From Bolinopsis microptera (Eukaryota > Ctenophora > Tentaculata > Lobata > Bolinopsidae), in assembly GCF_026151205.1 (NCBI RefSeq), contig NC_087073.1, positions 17,565,837 through 17,629,836 on the forward strand: a stretch of 64,000 bases of DNA, in the 5' to 3' direction. The translations under genes and the position numbers were made by a program. The first letter of the stretch is position 1, and the number at the start of each line of letters is the position of its first letter. The notes beneath the pieces are model-generated. The model did no database searches and was not told the DNA's origin. It worked only from the letters and a program-made list of their open reading frames with translations. Shown one piece after another: positions 45,803 through 56,842 of the stretch.

Positions 45803-48651
45803 ATCATTCCTCAGGTTTTAACCTCCTTCTCTTTAACCCTAGGTCACTCAACAACAAGACTGATATTTTTGTAAGCCTTTTAGAGGACAGGAATATTGAT
45901 ATTGCTGCAGTTTGTGAGACGTGGCTGACTAGCAACTCATCTGTGACCACAGCTGCTTTAAGAGAACGTGGCTACTCTCTTCACCATAACTTCAGGTCTG
46001 ATGCAAGAGGGGGAGGCACTGCGCTCATCTTCCGGAAAAGTTTGACTTGCTCTATGGAAAAGAGTAGAATTGTGTTTAAACACTTTGAACTCACAATGGG
46101 CACAGTCAAAACAACTTCCAACAAGATTCTATTTGTTGTATTGTACAGGACGGGACCCTTAACCTCATCTTTCACTCAGGAACTGGATATTCTGCTCTCT
46201 GATATTTCTACTCGATGTGACAATATTGTTCTAGCTGGAGATCTCAACATACACTTTGATAGTAATAATAGAGTTGCGTCTGACACTCTCAAAATACTTA
46301 AATCATATGGTTTTCATTCTCAGTATGATCGCCCAACACACATAGGGGGTGCATGTCTTGACCGGTTGTTTACTTTCTCACTGAACAACCATCTCCATTG
46401 CAATAATGTGTTTATTGACAATAGCGACACACTGTTCTCAGATCACTTTCCTATAATTTGTAACATCAGCAACACTTTGGGTAAGAAGTATTTCAAATCG
46501 ATTGAATTCAGAGATATTAAGGCCTTAGACAAGGATGCCTTTTCATGTGAATTGAACGATGTTATTGATAAGTTTAGTTTATCGGGATCTTTCTCGACCT
46601 CTGTAATGACTCTTGGTGCCTCTATAGCAAACCTTCTTGATGTGTATGCTCCTTTAGTTAGCAAAAGAGTGTCTGTGGTGGACACAGCCCCATGGTTTGA
46701 CAAGGATTATAGAGATCTGAGAAAACTACGTCGTTTAGCCGAAAAGAAGAAAAATAGATCAGAGGAACACTTTCTTCATTACAAAGATCTTTGTCATGAG
46801 GCTACTGCACTTGCTAACACTAAAAAGAAGGACTTCGTGGAAGCTGTTATTAAAAAATCGGAGAATAAAACTAGAACTCTTTATCAAGTCGTAAATAAGG
46901 TATTGGATCGTAATCAAAGCAGAATTCTACCTGACTACACTGAAGATATTGAAGTGCTCGCCTCTGACTTCAACAATTTCTTCTCAGAAAAGGTTGAAAA
47001 GATTCGAGATAACATACCAGCGTCCCCAATACCCGATTGTTCTGACACTAATGCAACACCTCTCTTTGAATTTGAGCCAACCTGTATCTCTGAACTTGAA
47101 GATATAATCAAAGAAAGTGGAATTAATTGTTCACCTAATGATGTCTTACCACAAGATCTTGTCAAAGATAATATCACTTCTCTGTTGCATGTATGGGTTG
47201 ATCTAGTTAACCAATCGCTGTCATCAGGAAGTATGGATGGTATGAAACTAGCTGATGTAATTCCGCTAATAAAAGATGATTCTCAGGATCCGAATATATT
47301 GAAAAACTACAGGCCAGTCTCAAACCTTACATTCCTGGGAAAACTAATTGAAAGAGTAGTTTTAAGAAGACTTAACGAGCACCTTAGTCGGAATAACCTT
47401 AATTGTCAGGAACAGTTTGCTTACAAAAAACACCATAGCACTGAAACACTCTTGATTAAAATAGTGAACGATGTCTTAATAGCAGCAGATGAAAAAACTG
47501 CTACTGTGGTGATGCTCTTGGACCTGAGTGCTGCCTTTGATACTGTGGACCATACTTTGTTACTCCGTATCTTGAAGCAAGAAATAGGAATCAGAGGAAC
47601 TGCTCTTAGCTGGTTCACCAGCTTCCTTAAAGGACGTTGTCAGCGGACTAGACTCGGCAAATCTGTCTCTGAAACAATAACTATCCGATTTGGAGTACCT
47701 CAGGGCTCTGTTTTAGGCCCGGTACTCTTTAACATCTATATCAGATCGTTGTACAGATGTGTTAAAGAATCTGGTTTCTCCATTATTGGTTATGCAGATG
47801 ATCATCAAATCATGAAATCTTTCAAACCCTCTGATCAGGTCAAAACCTTAACCAATCAGCTGAGAAACTGCTTCTTGAGGATAAAGAATTGGATGTCACA
47901 GTACTACCTGCAACTGAATGATTCTAAAACACAACTCATAGTCTTTGGACCTAGTAAAGTGCTCAGTGAGATAGAACTTCATGGCGTTGATATAGCTCCT
48001 AACACTTTGGTAATGTTTGTGCCTACTGTTAAGAACCTTGGATTAGTAATGGACAATCAGCTGGTATTTGATAAACAGATCGTAAATCTCAAGAAGAAAT
48101 GTTTTCATACGTTACGTAATATCAGAAAAATCAGATTTCTACTGAGTCCCAAACAGATTAAGATTTAAGATCATCGTTAACAGTCTAGTAGTGTCATGTC
48201 TAGATTACTGTAACGGTCTGTACTTTGGTAGATCGGCGAGAAGCTGCTGCATCAGCTCCAGTTACTTCAGAATGCTGCTGCAAAAGCTGTCACTGGTAAA
48301 TATAAACATGACCATCTTGATGATGACCTGATAAAGCTTCACTGGTTAGATGTAAAGAAAAGGATTGTCTTCAAAATCCTATTACTATCTCACAAGTCAC
48401 TGTTAGGATTGGCACCAATTTATCTGCAGGACATGTTCAAGTATGCTCATCATGGTCACTCATTGAAGCTTATTGTTCCTTCTTGTAATTCAAAGTTTGG
48501 TGAGCGTAGCTTCTCTGTAGTGGCTCCAAAGATCTACAATCGTCTGCCTGTTACCATCACCTCTGCTCAATCTCTGGAATGTTTTAAAGCTTTTCTAAAA
48601 ACTTACCTTTTCAAAATGTCTCCAGATGAACTTGAAAAACTTTATCGATAA
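45799..48651 (+). pseudogene. LINE ORF2: endonuclease-reverse transcriptase with two frameshifts
   Basis: The frame opens with FNLLLFNPRSLNNK and AAVCETWL (catalytic Glu), then LAGDLNIHFD and SDHFPI, all endonuclease motifs. Reverse-transcriptase blocks follow: LKNYRPVSNLTFLGKLIERV, LLDLSAAFDTVDH (motif A), FGVPQGSVLGPVLFN (motif B) and GYADDHQ (motif C, catalytic Asp pair kept). The first frame stops at 48168. Homologous sequence continues in a second frame (NSLVVSCLDYCNGLYFG) and, after another shift at about 48232-48240, in a third (EKLLHQLQLLQNAAAK … LKTYLFK) to 48651. The catalytic core is intact, but the thumb/C-terminal part is broken, so this copy is probably dead unless the shifts are assembly errors. 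It has no ATG near its start. Confidence 0.9.
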
Positions 48652-48868
48652 CTATTGTGGTCATATTTGGAATTCGATATTTGCATAATATATTTATGTA
48701 CCATTTTCGGGCTTTAGTATTGACGATATATTTTCAAGCATATGTTATTTTTTAGCTCAGTATTCATGATATTTTCTGGGATGACTAGTTCAAACACTGC
48801 TGAGTATAAGATTTATCTTAAAAGCGGTGTTATTAAATTTCAATTTATTATTATTATTATATATATTA

Positions 48869-50682
48869 ATGACTTAATGAGGTCAGATGATCCTGGTCTC
48901 AAATTCAGGATGTGCCCTGATCACAAGCAAGCTGGACAACAGCAGATTTGATGGCAACTAAAATGAGACTAGACTCTACGTGTCTAGAGATCACAGTCAT
49001 TTTTACCTAACAGTCTTCATAATATAATGTAGTTTATTTACTACACTTGAACTGAGAGTTCGTGGATATTACCTACATTTATTGAGAACGTTACAGAAGG
49101 AATTGATTTAATGTAGTTGGAGGAGTCCTAACTCTCCTCACGTTCAACAATTGCGTTTCTCTTGTCTTTCATAAAAATTTCTATCATTTCTCAAGAAATT
49201 CACACTTTCTGTGGCACACCCTGTAATATGATAATGATTACGTCAGTAATGTTGGAAATCACCCTGTGAATGACATACTTGCCACACATACATATTTAGG
49301 ATATTCAGGTATTTGTTCATTTAACAATGAGCTATGACAGGTATTTTGCCAGGAATGTCCATTTAACCACGTAATGGGCAGCGTATGGAGGAGAGATTCT
49401 GTGCACAGAGCTCTTACCTTGTATGGACGAAGGAAGGGCTATTTATAAGTGCGGTGTCTGTATGATACATTAGGACTGACTAAAACAATACACCTGCAAA
49501 TTACCCAGTTATATGAAGATACTTTATGCTTATGCTTCCCCTCTGCTGGAGTGGTGCCGCACCAAATGTTAAGTATGTTCTGGAGTTTTTGAGAATCGTT
49601 GCGATACAAACTTAGAAAAAGCAGAAAAAATTAGTCCACAATATGAAATCGTCAGTGTTAAAGGGCTAATTGCAAGTTTAAGTTTAACTAGGCTAATCGC
49701 CAATGTCACGAAACGACAAAATTGAAACCTAATTGAAAGCTGATTCAGATCCATCAGTTATCACTATATTTTGTTAATCTGTTAGTCTTGAGTAACAATT
49801 TTAGGAATAATTAACCTGAAATAAAATAAAAACGATTTGTCTGGATTGATAACATTTTATCAAAATTGAGAAAGTGACGGGAGTGCCAGCCAGTAACTCT
49901 GTCAAATAAACAACCCACTGAGGAGTGTGTGAGCACAAACGCGAGAACAGCAGAGACAAGAGAGGGCGGCACTGAAACAGTGCAGAGCTGATTACGACCA
50001 GGGTCCTCACGGATACCCCGCCTCGGAGGTCGAGCTAATGTCCTGCTTTCGATACTTATATGTCTACTGGCGGAACCTTCATATATGATCGCCCTAAATT
50101 ATTGTATTGTTTATATTAAATTTAAGATTGTTACGACTACGTTATACTTATTTCGAGCTAGTAAGTAGATGGAAATATCTAACCGAAGAGTTCGGTTTTT
50201 TACTCTTACGGTACGTTTTGGACGATCCTCGATGAAAATCCGGTTCACTATCTTCCGCTTAACTTTATTTCACGGTCGAGTATAGTTGTTCCGGTTTGTT
50301 AAGCTTGCTAAAGTTTAAACCCACGTTTCAAAATTTTGACTTCCAACTTTTTTATAGTTTACAGTGTACACAGTGGATTTTTAATAGAATGTAAAATATC
50401 TGAGTTAAGAAATCATTATACAGTTGAATTCCCGATTTACCACACCCCGATTTACCACATAACACCCCAATTTATCATACCCAATTTACAGTAAACCCAC
50501 TTGTACCATAAAATTGTACAAGGCCATGTATGCCATGTTTGTTATAGTTAAAATTCAATTGGGGTCTTGGTTAGAATTATCACATGATAGATACTTTCTA
50601 GTTTTCCCGCCTAATATCAGCCAGTGCCCAGTTTTAAGATTTCAATAGATATAAATACCCTTATCCAAGGGCTGGGGCTTAC
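48869..50682. promoter_or_regulatory. Possible plus-strand core promoter at about 49440-49515
   Basis: A TATA box (TATTTATAAG, 49440-49449) precedes an ATG at 49513 by about 65 bases. A second ATG at 49526 reads MLMLPLCWSGAAPNV, signal-peptide-like, up to a donor-like gtatgt at 49573. No downstream exon was found, so this may be a false start. The rest of the interval holds degenerate repeats (pogo-like words at 50418-50500) and no clear gene. Confidence 0.25.
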
Positions 50683-51918
50683 CAATTATAGAGCAAACTG
50701 GAGGTTGGGTTGTTGGGACTACAACACCGTTCTGACAAGTTGCCTTGTTGCCCCCCTTGTTGATGAAAGCAGGTTGACAAGTCAACTCTATCTCATCTTC
50801 ATTTTGAGCTGGCAAATTCGCGTTTGTCTGTACGTTTTTCCAAGTTAAGTCAAGGGTCTGGCATTTTAGTTCTGAAAGAAAAATATGGTACATGATCAAA
50901 TTGACTGAATGGTTTTCTTAAGGGCAGTGTTTTTATAGGCAATAATTAATTTTTAATGGTGACGATAACCTTTAAATCCAATATCTTATGATGTCATATA
51001 TATATCTACAAGTATGTCAAGTATGATTAATGATTATGTTAAGCATTATTTTTCAATGTACACCATTGAAATATAATGCTTATTATCGCAATTTTAATTT
51101 GATATTGAACTAAATTATAAACTTTTATTTGACAATTTACTGAACGACATAATATGATTATGGATATTATCCCACTTCAGGGTATGTTTAACTTTACACT
51201 AAACACTACAGTGAACAGTGCACATTTCATACCTGCTGATATGTTATCTCACCTTGTCTCCCGATTATCACTATCTCCGAAAAACCATAATAATCGTCTT
51301 TGATTATTTCTATTTTCACCTTGTCTCCACATTCAGAGCCATATAGAGATGCTCCCTCTGTGTACACTGTGAGTATGAAGTCGCTACAATCTTCACCCTC
51401 ACAGGTACTACAGTCTCCATCAGAGCAGGTCCAGGTGATAAAATGACTACCGTCATAGTCAATCCATATCACTTGTTCAACACAGTGAACCTGGTCTAGA
51501 GTTAACTTTAACCAGGTCGTACCGTCAGAACCAGGTCTTGGAAAGGAATAGGTATCTAGTTGTGGGTCTATAGCGTTAGCAGCACCATACTCCTCCTCGT
51601 TATCTCGGAATGTTCCGGACTGCTCAGCACTAACTGGGACTAACTCACCAGCTAGTCTCTTAGCTGCAATAACACGCATTACTTCTACTATACCTTTGTT
51701 TACAACGTGTGTGTATTGTGCGTTAAAGATCTTTTTGGCTACAACGAACACTACAAGGTGTGCTGAAGAAACATACCAGTAGCGTTACAATTAATATAAA
51801 TCTGAGTTCTTTGTAATTGTACAACCTGACAAGTGAGAAACTGATTTTTTTACTTACCACAGTGAGTTGAAGATAAAATTAGCACTAGCTGAAGCGTTAA
51901 TCGGAGAAATATTGACAT
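50683..51918 (-). CDS. Secreted galactose-binding-like plus sushi protein (3' end not found)
   Basis: Three exons join in phase 1 on the minus strand: 51858-51918, 51253-51762 and 50683-50871. Exon 1 is a signal peptide (MSIFLRLTLQLVLILSSTHC). Exon 2 has the AEQSGTF, YGAANAID, TTWLKLTLDQVHCVEQVIW and IVIIGRQG pattern of fucolectin/F5-8-type galactose-binding-like domains, with a six-cysteine insertion (CSDGDCSTCEGEDCSD). Exon 3 is one complete sushi (CCP) module with four cysteines (LKCQTL, IELTCQ, KATCQN, PPVCS). Both modules are extracellular adhesion or recognition domains. One-module-per-exon with equal phases is typical of shuffled proteins. Exon 3 ends at a good donor (gtaagc), so more exons must follow at lower coordinates, but I could not find them before the LINE. 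Confidence 0.75.
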
Positions 51919-52507
51919 CTTTGTCTATAGAAATGAAAGTTGTCAGTTAGAATTAGTGTCAAAGTCACAAAGTTATTTTATTTACCGTTCTCGAATGCAA
52001 AAGGATACCGAGAATGCAATCGATCGCTCGCCAGTCGCCACTGGCGGGTTGCGACGGATCGCTACCCAATTGTTGGTTTTAGTGAAGGTAGGGAGAGGGA
52101 GGCCAGGGAGGGAGAAAGTTTCCGAGATAGAACCATCATGATTTATAGATCAGTGAGTTTGTGGAAATAGGGAGAATTAGGGATTTGGGCTGGTAGAATT
52201 TTAACATATTTTGCAACGTTTACCCACCTTTTAAGCATATAATATATTCAATTTCCTACGATATTTTTGCGTTCGGTAAAGTTAAGGGAAAACAACAGAG
52301 AGCTCAAACACTTTTTAATATACTTCATAATACACAGCTACTTACTAAACTGTCATGTGAAGTGTGAACCCTATCCAGGTTCTTGGTTGTCCGGCTGTTA
52401 GGATGGTTATAATATGGATCACATCACAAATGATACGTCACTGATTGGGCCATGCGATGTGATACCTGTGGGAGCCCGGAATGAGAGGTTCCTAGTTGTC
52501 GGTCACC
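51919..52507. other. No gene seen
   Basis: Upstream flank of the sushi-protein gene. Short ORFs at 51940-52170 are featureless. Confidence 0.4.
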
Positions 52508-53562
52508 GGAAAACATAGAACAAATTAATGAGTTGAGAACTGTTTGCTGACAAGCTGAGGCATCACGATTGGGGGAAGCCAAGGGGTATTTTGGGGTATT
52601 ATGGGGAATACCTTAATGGATTTTGGAAAGCACCCATAATTAAGTCCCCAAAATTACCCAAAATTACCCAAAAGCATTGTAAATATTCATTGTAGGCAAT
52701 AGTTTACGTTTACACAAACCAGTTTTAGTCCATTGTTCAGTGCATGTTTTAGTTGAAATTGTAGTCTGCCTAGATAATAAATTAGATCAGGAAAAAAAAA
52801 CACAATTTTTAGACTCGCAACAGCCAAATTTCTGAAATGTTGCTCTGCTCATGGTAATATGGCTTATAGTTATTAAATTATTCTATTCCCCTTTATACTC
52901 ATGGATCTGGTAACATTCCCGCGTCTAAAACATTTTGGCCCCAGGGCCGGGTTTGAGACTTGGAATACCTCAAGGAACCGATCGGAAACAAATTTGGCAT
53001 GGGTAGAAATTTTAACTATGGAGTATGTTGCAGTTGGAAAACATAGAACAAATTAATGAGTTGAGAACTGTTTGCTGACAAGCTGAGGCATCACGATTGG
53101 GGGAAGCCAAGGGGTATTTTGGGGTATTATGGGGAATACCTTAATGGATTTTGGAAAGCACCCATAATTAAGTCCCCAAAATTACCCAAAATTACCCAAA
53201 ATCATTGTAAATATTCATTGTAGGCAATAGTTTACGTTTACACAAACCAGTTTTAGTCCATTGTTCAGTGCATGTTTTAGTTGAAATTGTAGTCTGCCTA
53301 GATAATAAATTAGATCAGGAAAAAAAACACAATTTTTAGACTCGCAACAGCCAAATTTCTGAAATGTTGCTCTGCTCATGGTAATATGGCTTATAGTTAT
53401 TAAATTATTCTATTCCCCTTTATACTCATGGATCTGGTAACATTCCCGCGTCTAAAACATTTTGGCCCCAGGGCCGGGTTTGAGACTTGGAATACCTCAA
53501 GGAACCGATCGGAAACAAATTTGGCATGGGTAGAAATTTTAACTATGGAGTATGTTGCAGTT
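52508..53562 (+). repeat. Two near-identical 528-base tandem copies
   Basis: Copy 1 is 52508-53035 and copy 2 is 53036-53562. They differ by about one substitution (AAAAGCATT against AAAATCATT) and by the length of an A run. Each contains an imperfect palindromic core (GGGGTATTTTGGGGTATTAT against ATTACCCAAAATTACCC). A third, inverted relative of the core lies at 55979-56115. Confidence 0.97.
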
Positions 53563-56500
53563 TTGCGCAATCGACCACGCTTTTTTTTGGCGCTTTTGCA
53601 ACTTTGAAATTAACGGGTGATACTCGTAAAATATTTGTCTAACTCGTAAAATATTTGTCTAACTTGGCGTCCTGGTAGGTTGTAAACCTACAACTTTGAA
53701 ATAAAACTTTGGCCTCTGATTAGAGTCAAAAGCCACACTTGGGTATAAAGATGTCCAGCATTAACACATTTAGGGGTGTACAGCATAATTTCAAAGTCCT
53801 GTGACATTAGTTATGAGGCTGCACCTATTTGCGCTATCGTGATAATAGCAATTACAGCACTTTATAATAAAATATCTCGGCTTCTGAAGAAGCTAAATGC
53901 TCAACTTGGACATTTTAATTTTCAAAATGATCACATTGAGTTGGGTAGAGCATAATGTCAAAGTTTTCAGTCATTAGTCATCGGATTGCTGAGTTATTTA
54001 TAGGCCAAAACCCATTTTTACACTGTCGCGTGTTGCGACTACATCACCTAAAATCAAAATAACTCGGTTTCTGATTGGAGTTAAAAGCTTAAATTGGGCA
54101 GTAAAATGATCATACTTCGAGTGGGGTAAAGCCTAGTTTCAACGTCTTCAGGCATCAGGCTGTCGAGTTAATAAACCAAAAGCTTGCAAATAGACCAGAG
54201 TCTTGCAAATTTCACCATCTAGAAAAGCCAGAAACAGCTCCAAATTGGCGTTTTCAATAATGCAACGCGAGTAATCTCGCAGCTAGGGTAGGTGAGGCTA
54301 TGACATTATTATGCTAATCACCTGGGGATCTTAGAAGGATAGAAGACAAACCTTTTGTTTCACACATTTCCTGGCCTCACGAGTTCTTGGATTAGCCTAG
54401 AACACCAAATATTTTTGAACAATTTGGTGGTTCGTATACCACACTGAATATTCAACGCTCATTTTAGTGGATCTAACTAGCGTCCTGGTGGATTTAATCG
54501 ATTGCATTACCTTTAAAACTATTGCATATTGTATCATAGCGGAGCGGTATACACGCTCACAGGCTACTAGTTCCACGTCTCGTGTAACCCAGGATTTGGC
54601 TTCGGATCGGACACTCTTAACAACGATAGAGGAGCGGTCTATTATAGCGGTCTGTTAAAGAGAAGAGTTATAATCGTATGAGCTGATGACTTGGGAGAGA
54701 CCGAGCAACCTACCAATGAATAAGTCAACAGCTTGTGAAACTGCGAGGGGACCTTTAATGTAGGTTTAAGAAATGCAGTAAAAGATTTCAAGGCTTAAAG
54801 CTGAGATTTTTTGCAAGCATTGTTTTCCGATGGGTAATCGACGATTAACTTAAAATAGCTCATCGAGACTAGGAGGGGGAACTTTAACCCATTAGGGACG
54901 ATAGCAGATAGGGTCGTTTACGACCCATCTTTTCTAGAGGCTATAGATGACAAACCAAAATACTTGATTAAACGAATGTTATGCACGAATAATCACTTCG
55001 GAATATGGGCCTAATGAGTGACTAACAATTAGATAATTAAGTTAATTAGTCGTGATAATTGGAAATTATTCCAATTAACTTCTGGCCTTTATGCTACGCG
55101 ACAAAAGTTGCGGGCAACGATTTCCTAAAGGCTAGTGAAAAGCCTGTGATAATCAGATATTCACAAACAGAGCTAGACGCTGTGTACTAACTGCGCGGTC
55201 GCTTACGACCCACTCGTCCGGTTGCAAACGACCCATCACGTTTTTTCGGCTATTACTTCTGAAACAAAGACGTTAGGATAAAACTGTAGCATAAGATAAA
55301 AACATATGGCCGATACTGTGTGACTCTAAATTTTCAACCATCGACTTGAAAAGCGTATGATTTATGACTGGTGATCTGGTCTGAAAAAACACTGAAAACC
55401 CAGGCAGCTTTTGATTTTGTCGAACCTTGTTTGCTATGGTCTTAATGTGGGCCGTGGGGATGCCAAGATAGATCGTTGGAGACGAAAACCCTGAGGTCTC
55501 TTAGTTGGCCTAAAGGTGCGAGTGATTTGTCTTTGGATACTGAGTACTGGTACAGTTCACTAACAAAAGAAAGTTTGACGAGATCACTGCGTCGATTGTG
55601 TCTGTCACACATATTATAATTAAACTTGTCTTTGTGTAGTGTCATATTGTTTCGTTCAGACCATTTATGACACTATTCAGATACGTCTTGTTCACAGGTT
55701 ATCGAAATCGAAACAAGAGTGTCGTCTGCAAAGTATCTGATGATGGATTCAGTTATGCAATGCTCGATAGTTGAGCATTTAGCTCCTTCGGAAGCCGAGA
55801 TATCTTGTACAAAGTGCTGTAAGTGCTATAAATCGCGAGAGCGAAAATAGGTGCGGCTACATAATTCAACAACCTAATGTCTCAGGACTGAAATTATGCC
55901 TCATTCCCTACATAAGTATATAAGTACTTGACACCATAGAATGGTATCTATAAACAGTAAAAATACATAGTCAAGGCACAGGGGGTATTTTAATAATGTT
56001 GGGGCAATTTGGGGTATTTTGGGGAATGCCTTAGTGGATTTTGGAAATCCCCCATAATAGAGCCCCCCATAATACCCCAAAGTACTCCAAAATACCCCTT
56101 GGATTCCCCCACGATTGTTTTCAAACTGACCGGTTTTGGCATTTGGTACAAATCTAACACAAATTATGATGAAGCAAGACGTTGGCTAGTTTTGGGTCAG
56201 GATATTGGGCGAGAGCACAGATCCTAATGTGCTAAACTAATGGTATGCGCTCATTAAAACAGTATAAACTATATGCTCATTGACATGGGACTCACTGTCT
56301 ACAAGTTGGTGGTTTAGAGCTGCTTTACTGTTTACTAAGCAACTTGGTAGGTACCTTGAATAATTAAAGTGGTGGAAGAGTTGGCCAATACAAAGCGATC
56401 ACCCAGTCTGCACTGGACGCACTTTAAACTGTACTAAATCCTTGGCTTAGAAGATAATTCTGTCCTTCAAGAGTGCTAGCGATCCTGGTAAATAGCAGGT

Positions 56501-56834
56501 CACTATAATATGCAGAGACTACAGTCTGTTCACTTCAAATACTGACATGACAGCTACAAACTGCTTTAAACTTCCACAGTACGGTAGCATGTCTTATACA
56601 CTGCATTGGGCAGAAACTGTGGCCCCGTTATGAGGGCTATACTTTGATTGTTAATTGGGATCACTGACCGAAAAGTGCTATATCTTACAGCTTTATATAA
56701 TAATAATAATAATAAGTAGGAATTTATACATCGCTTTATAGCCATAAAGAACTCAAAACCCAAAGATTCAGTTCAAACCATCTAAAGCGACTCATGAGTA
56801 ACATGTACATAAGAACTTATTTTTATGAAGTATG
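53563..56834. repeat. Repeat-derived intergenic DNA
   Basis: It holds the second copy of the GTAGGTTGTAAACCTAC block (53608-53692), GGGTCGTTTACGACCC-like motifs at 54930-55245, and the inverted relative of the 528-base repeat core at 55979-56115. An (AAT)n run lies at 56698-56715. No gene was seen. Confidence 0.5.
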
Positions 56835-56842
56835 GATTTTAT

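Larger units (their letters stand above)
44396..48868 (+). mobile_element. CR1/L2-like LINE, nearly full length
   Basis: A non-LTR retrotransposon with two ORFs in the order nucleic-acid-binding ORF1, then endonuclease plus reverse transcriptase. The 3' end is a short (TTA)n-type tail at about 48843-48866. The 5' end is uncertain and lies between 44240 and 44426. There is no LTR. ORF1 with a zinc-finger head, an apurinic-type endonuclease and a C-terminus ending FKAFLKTYLF fits the CR1/L2 group. Confidence 0.93.
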
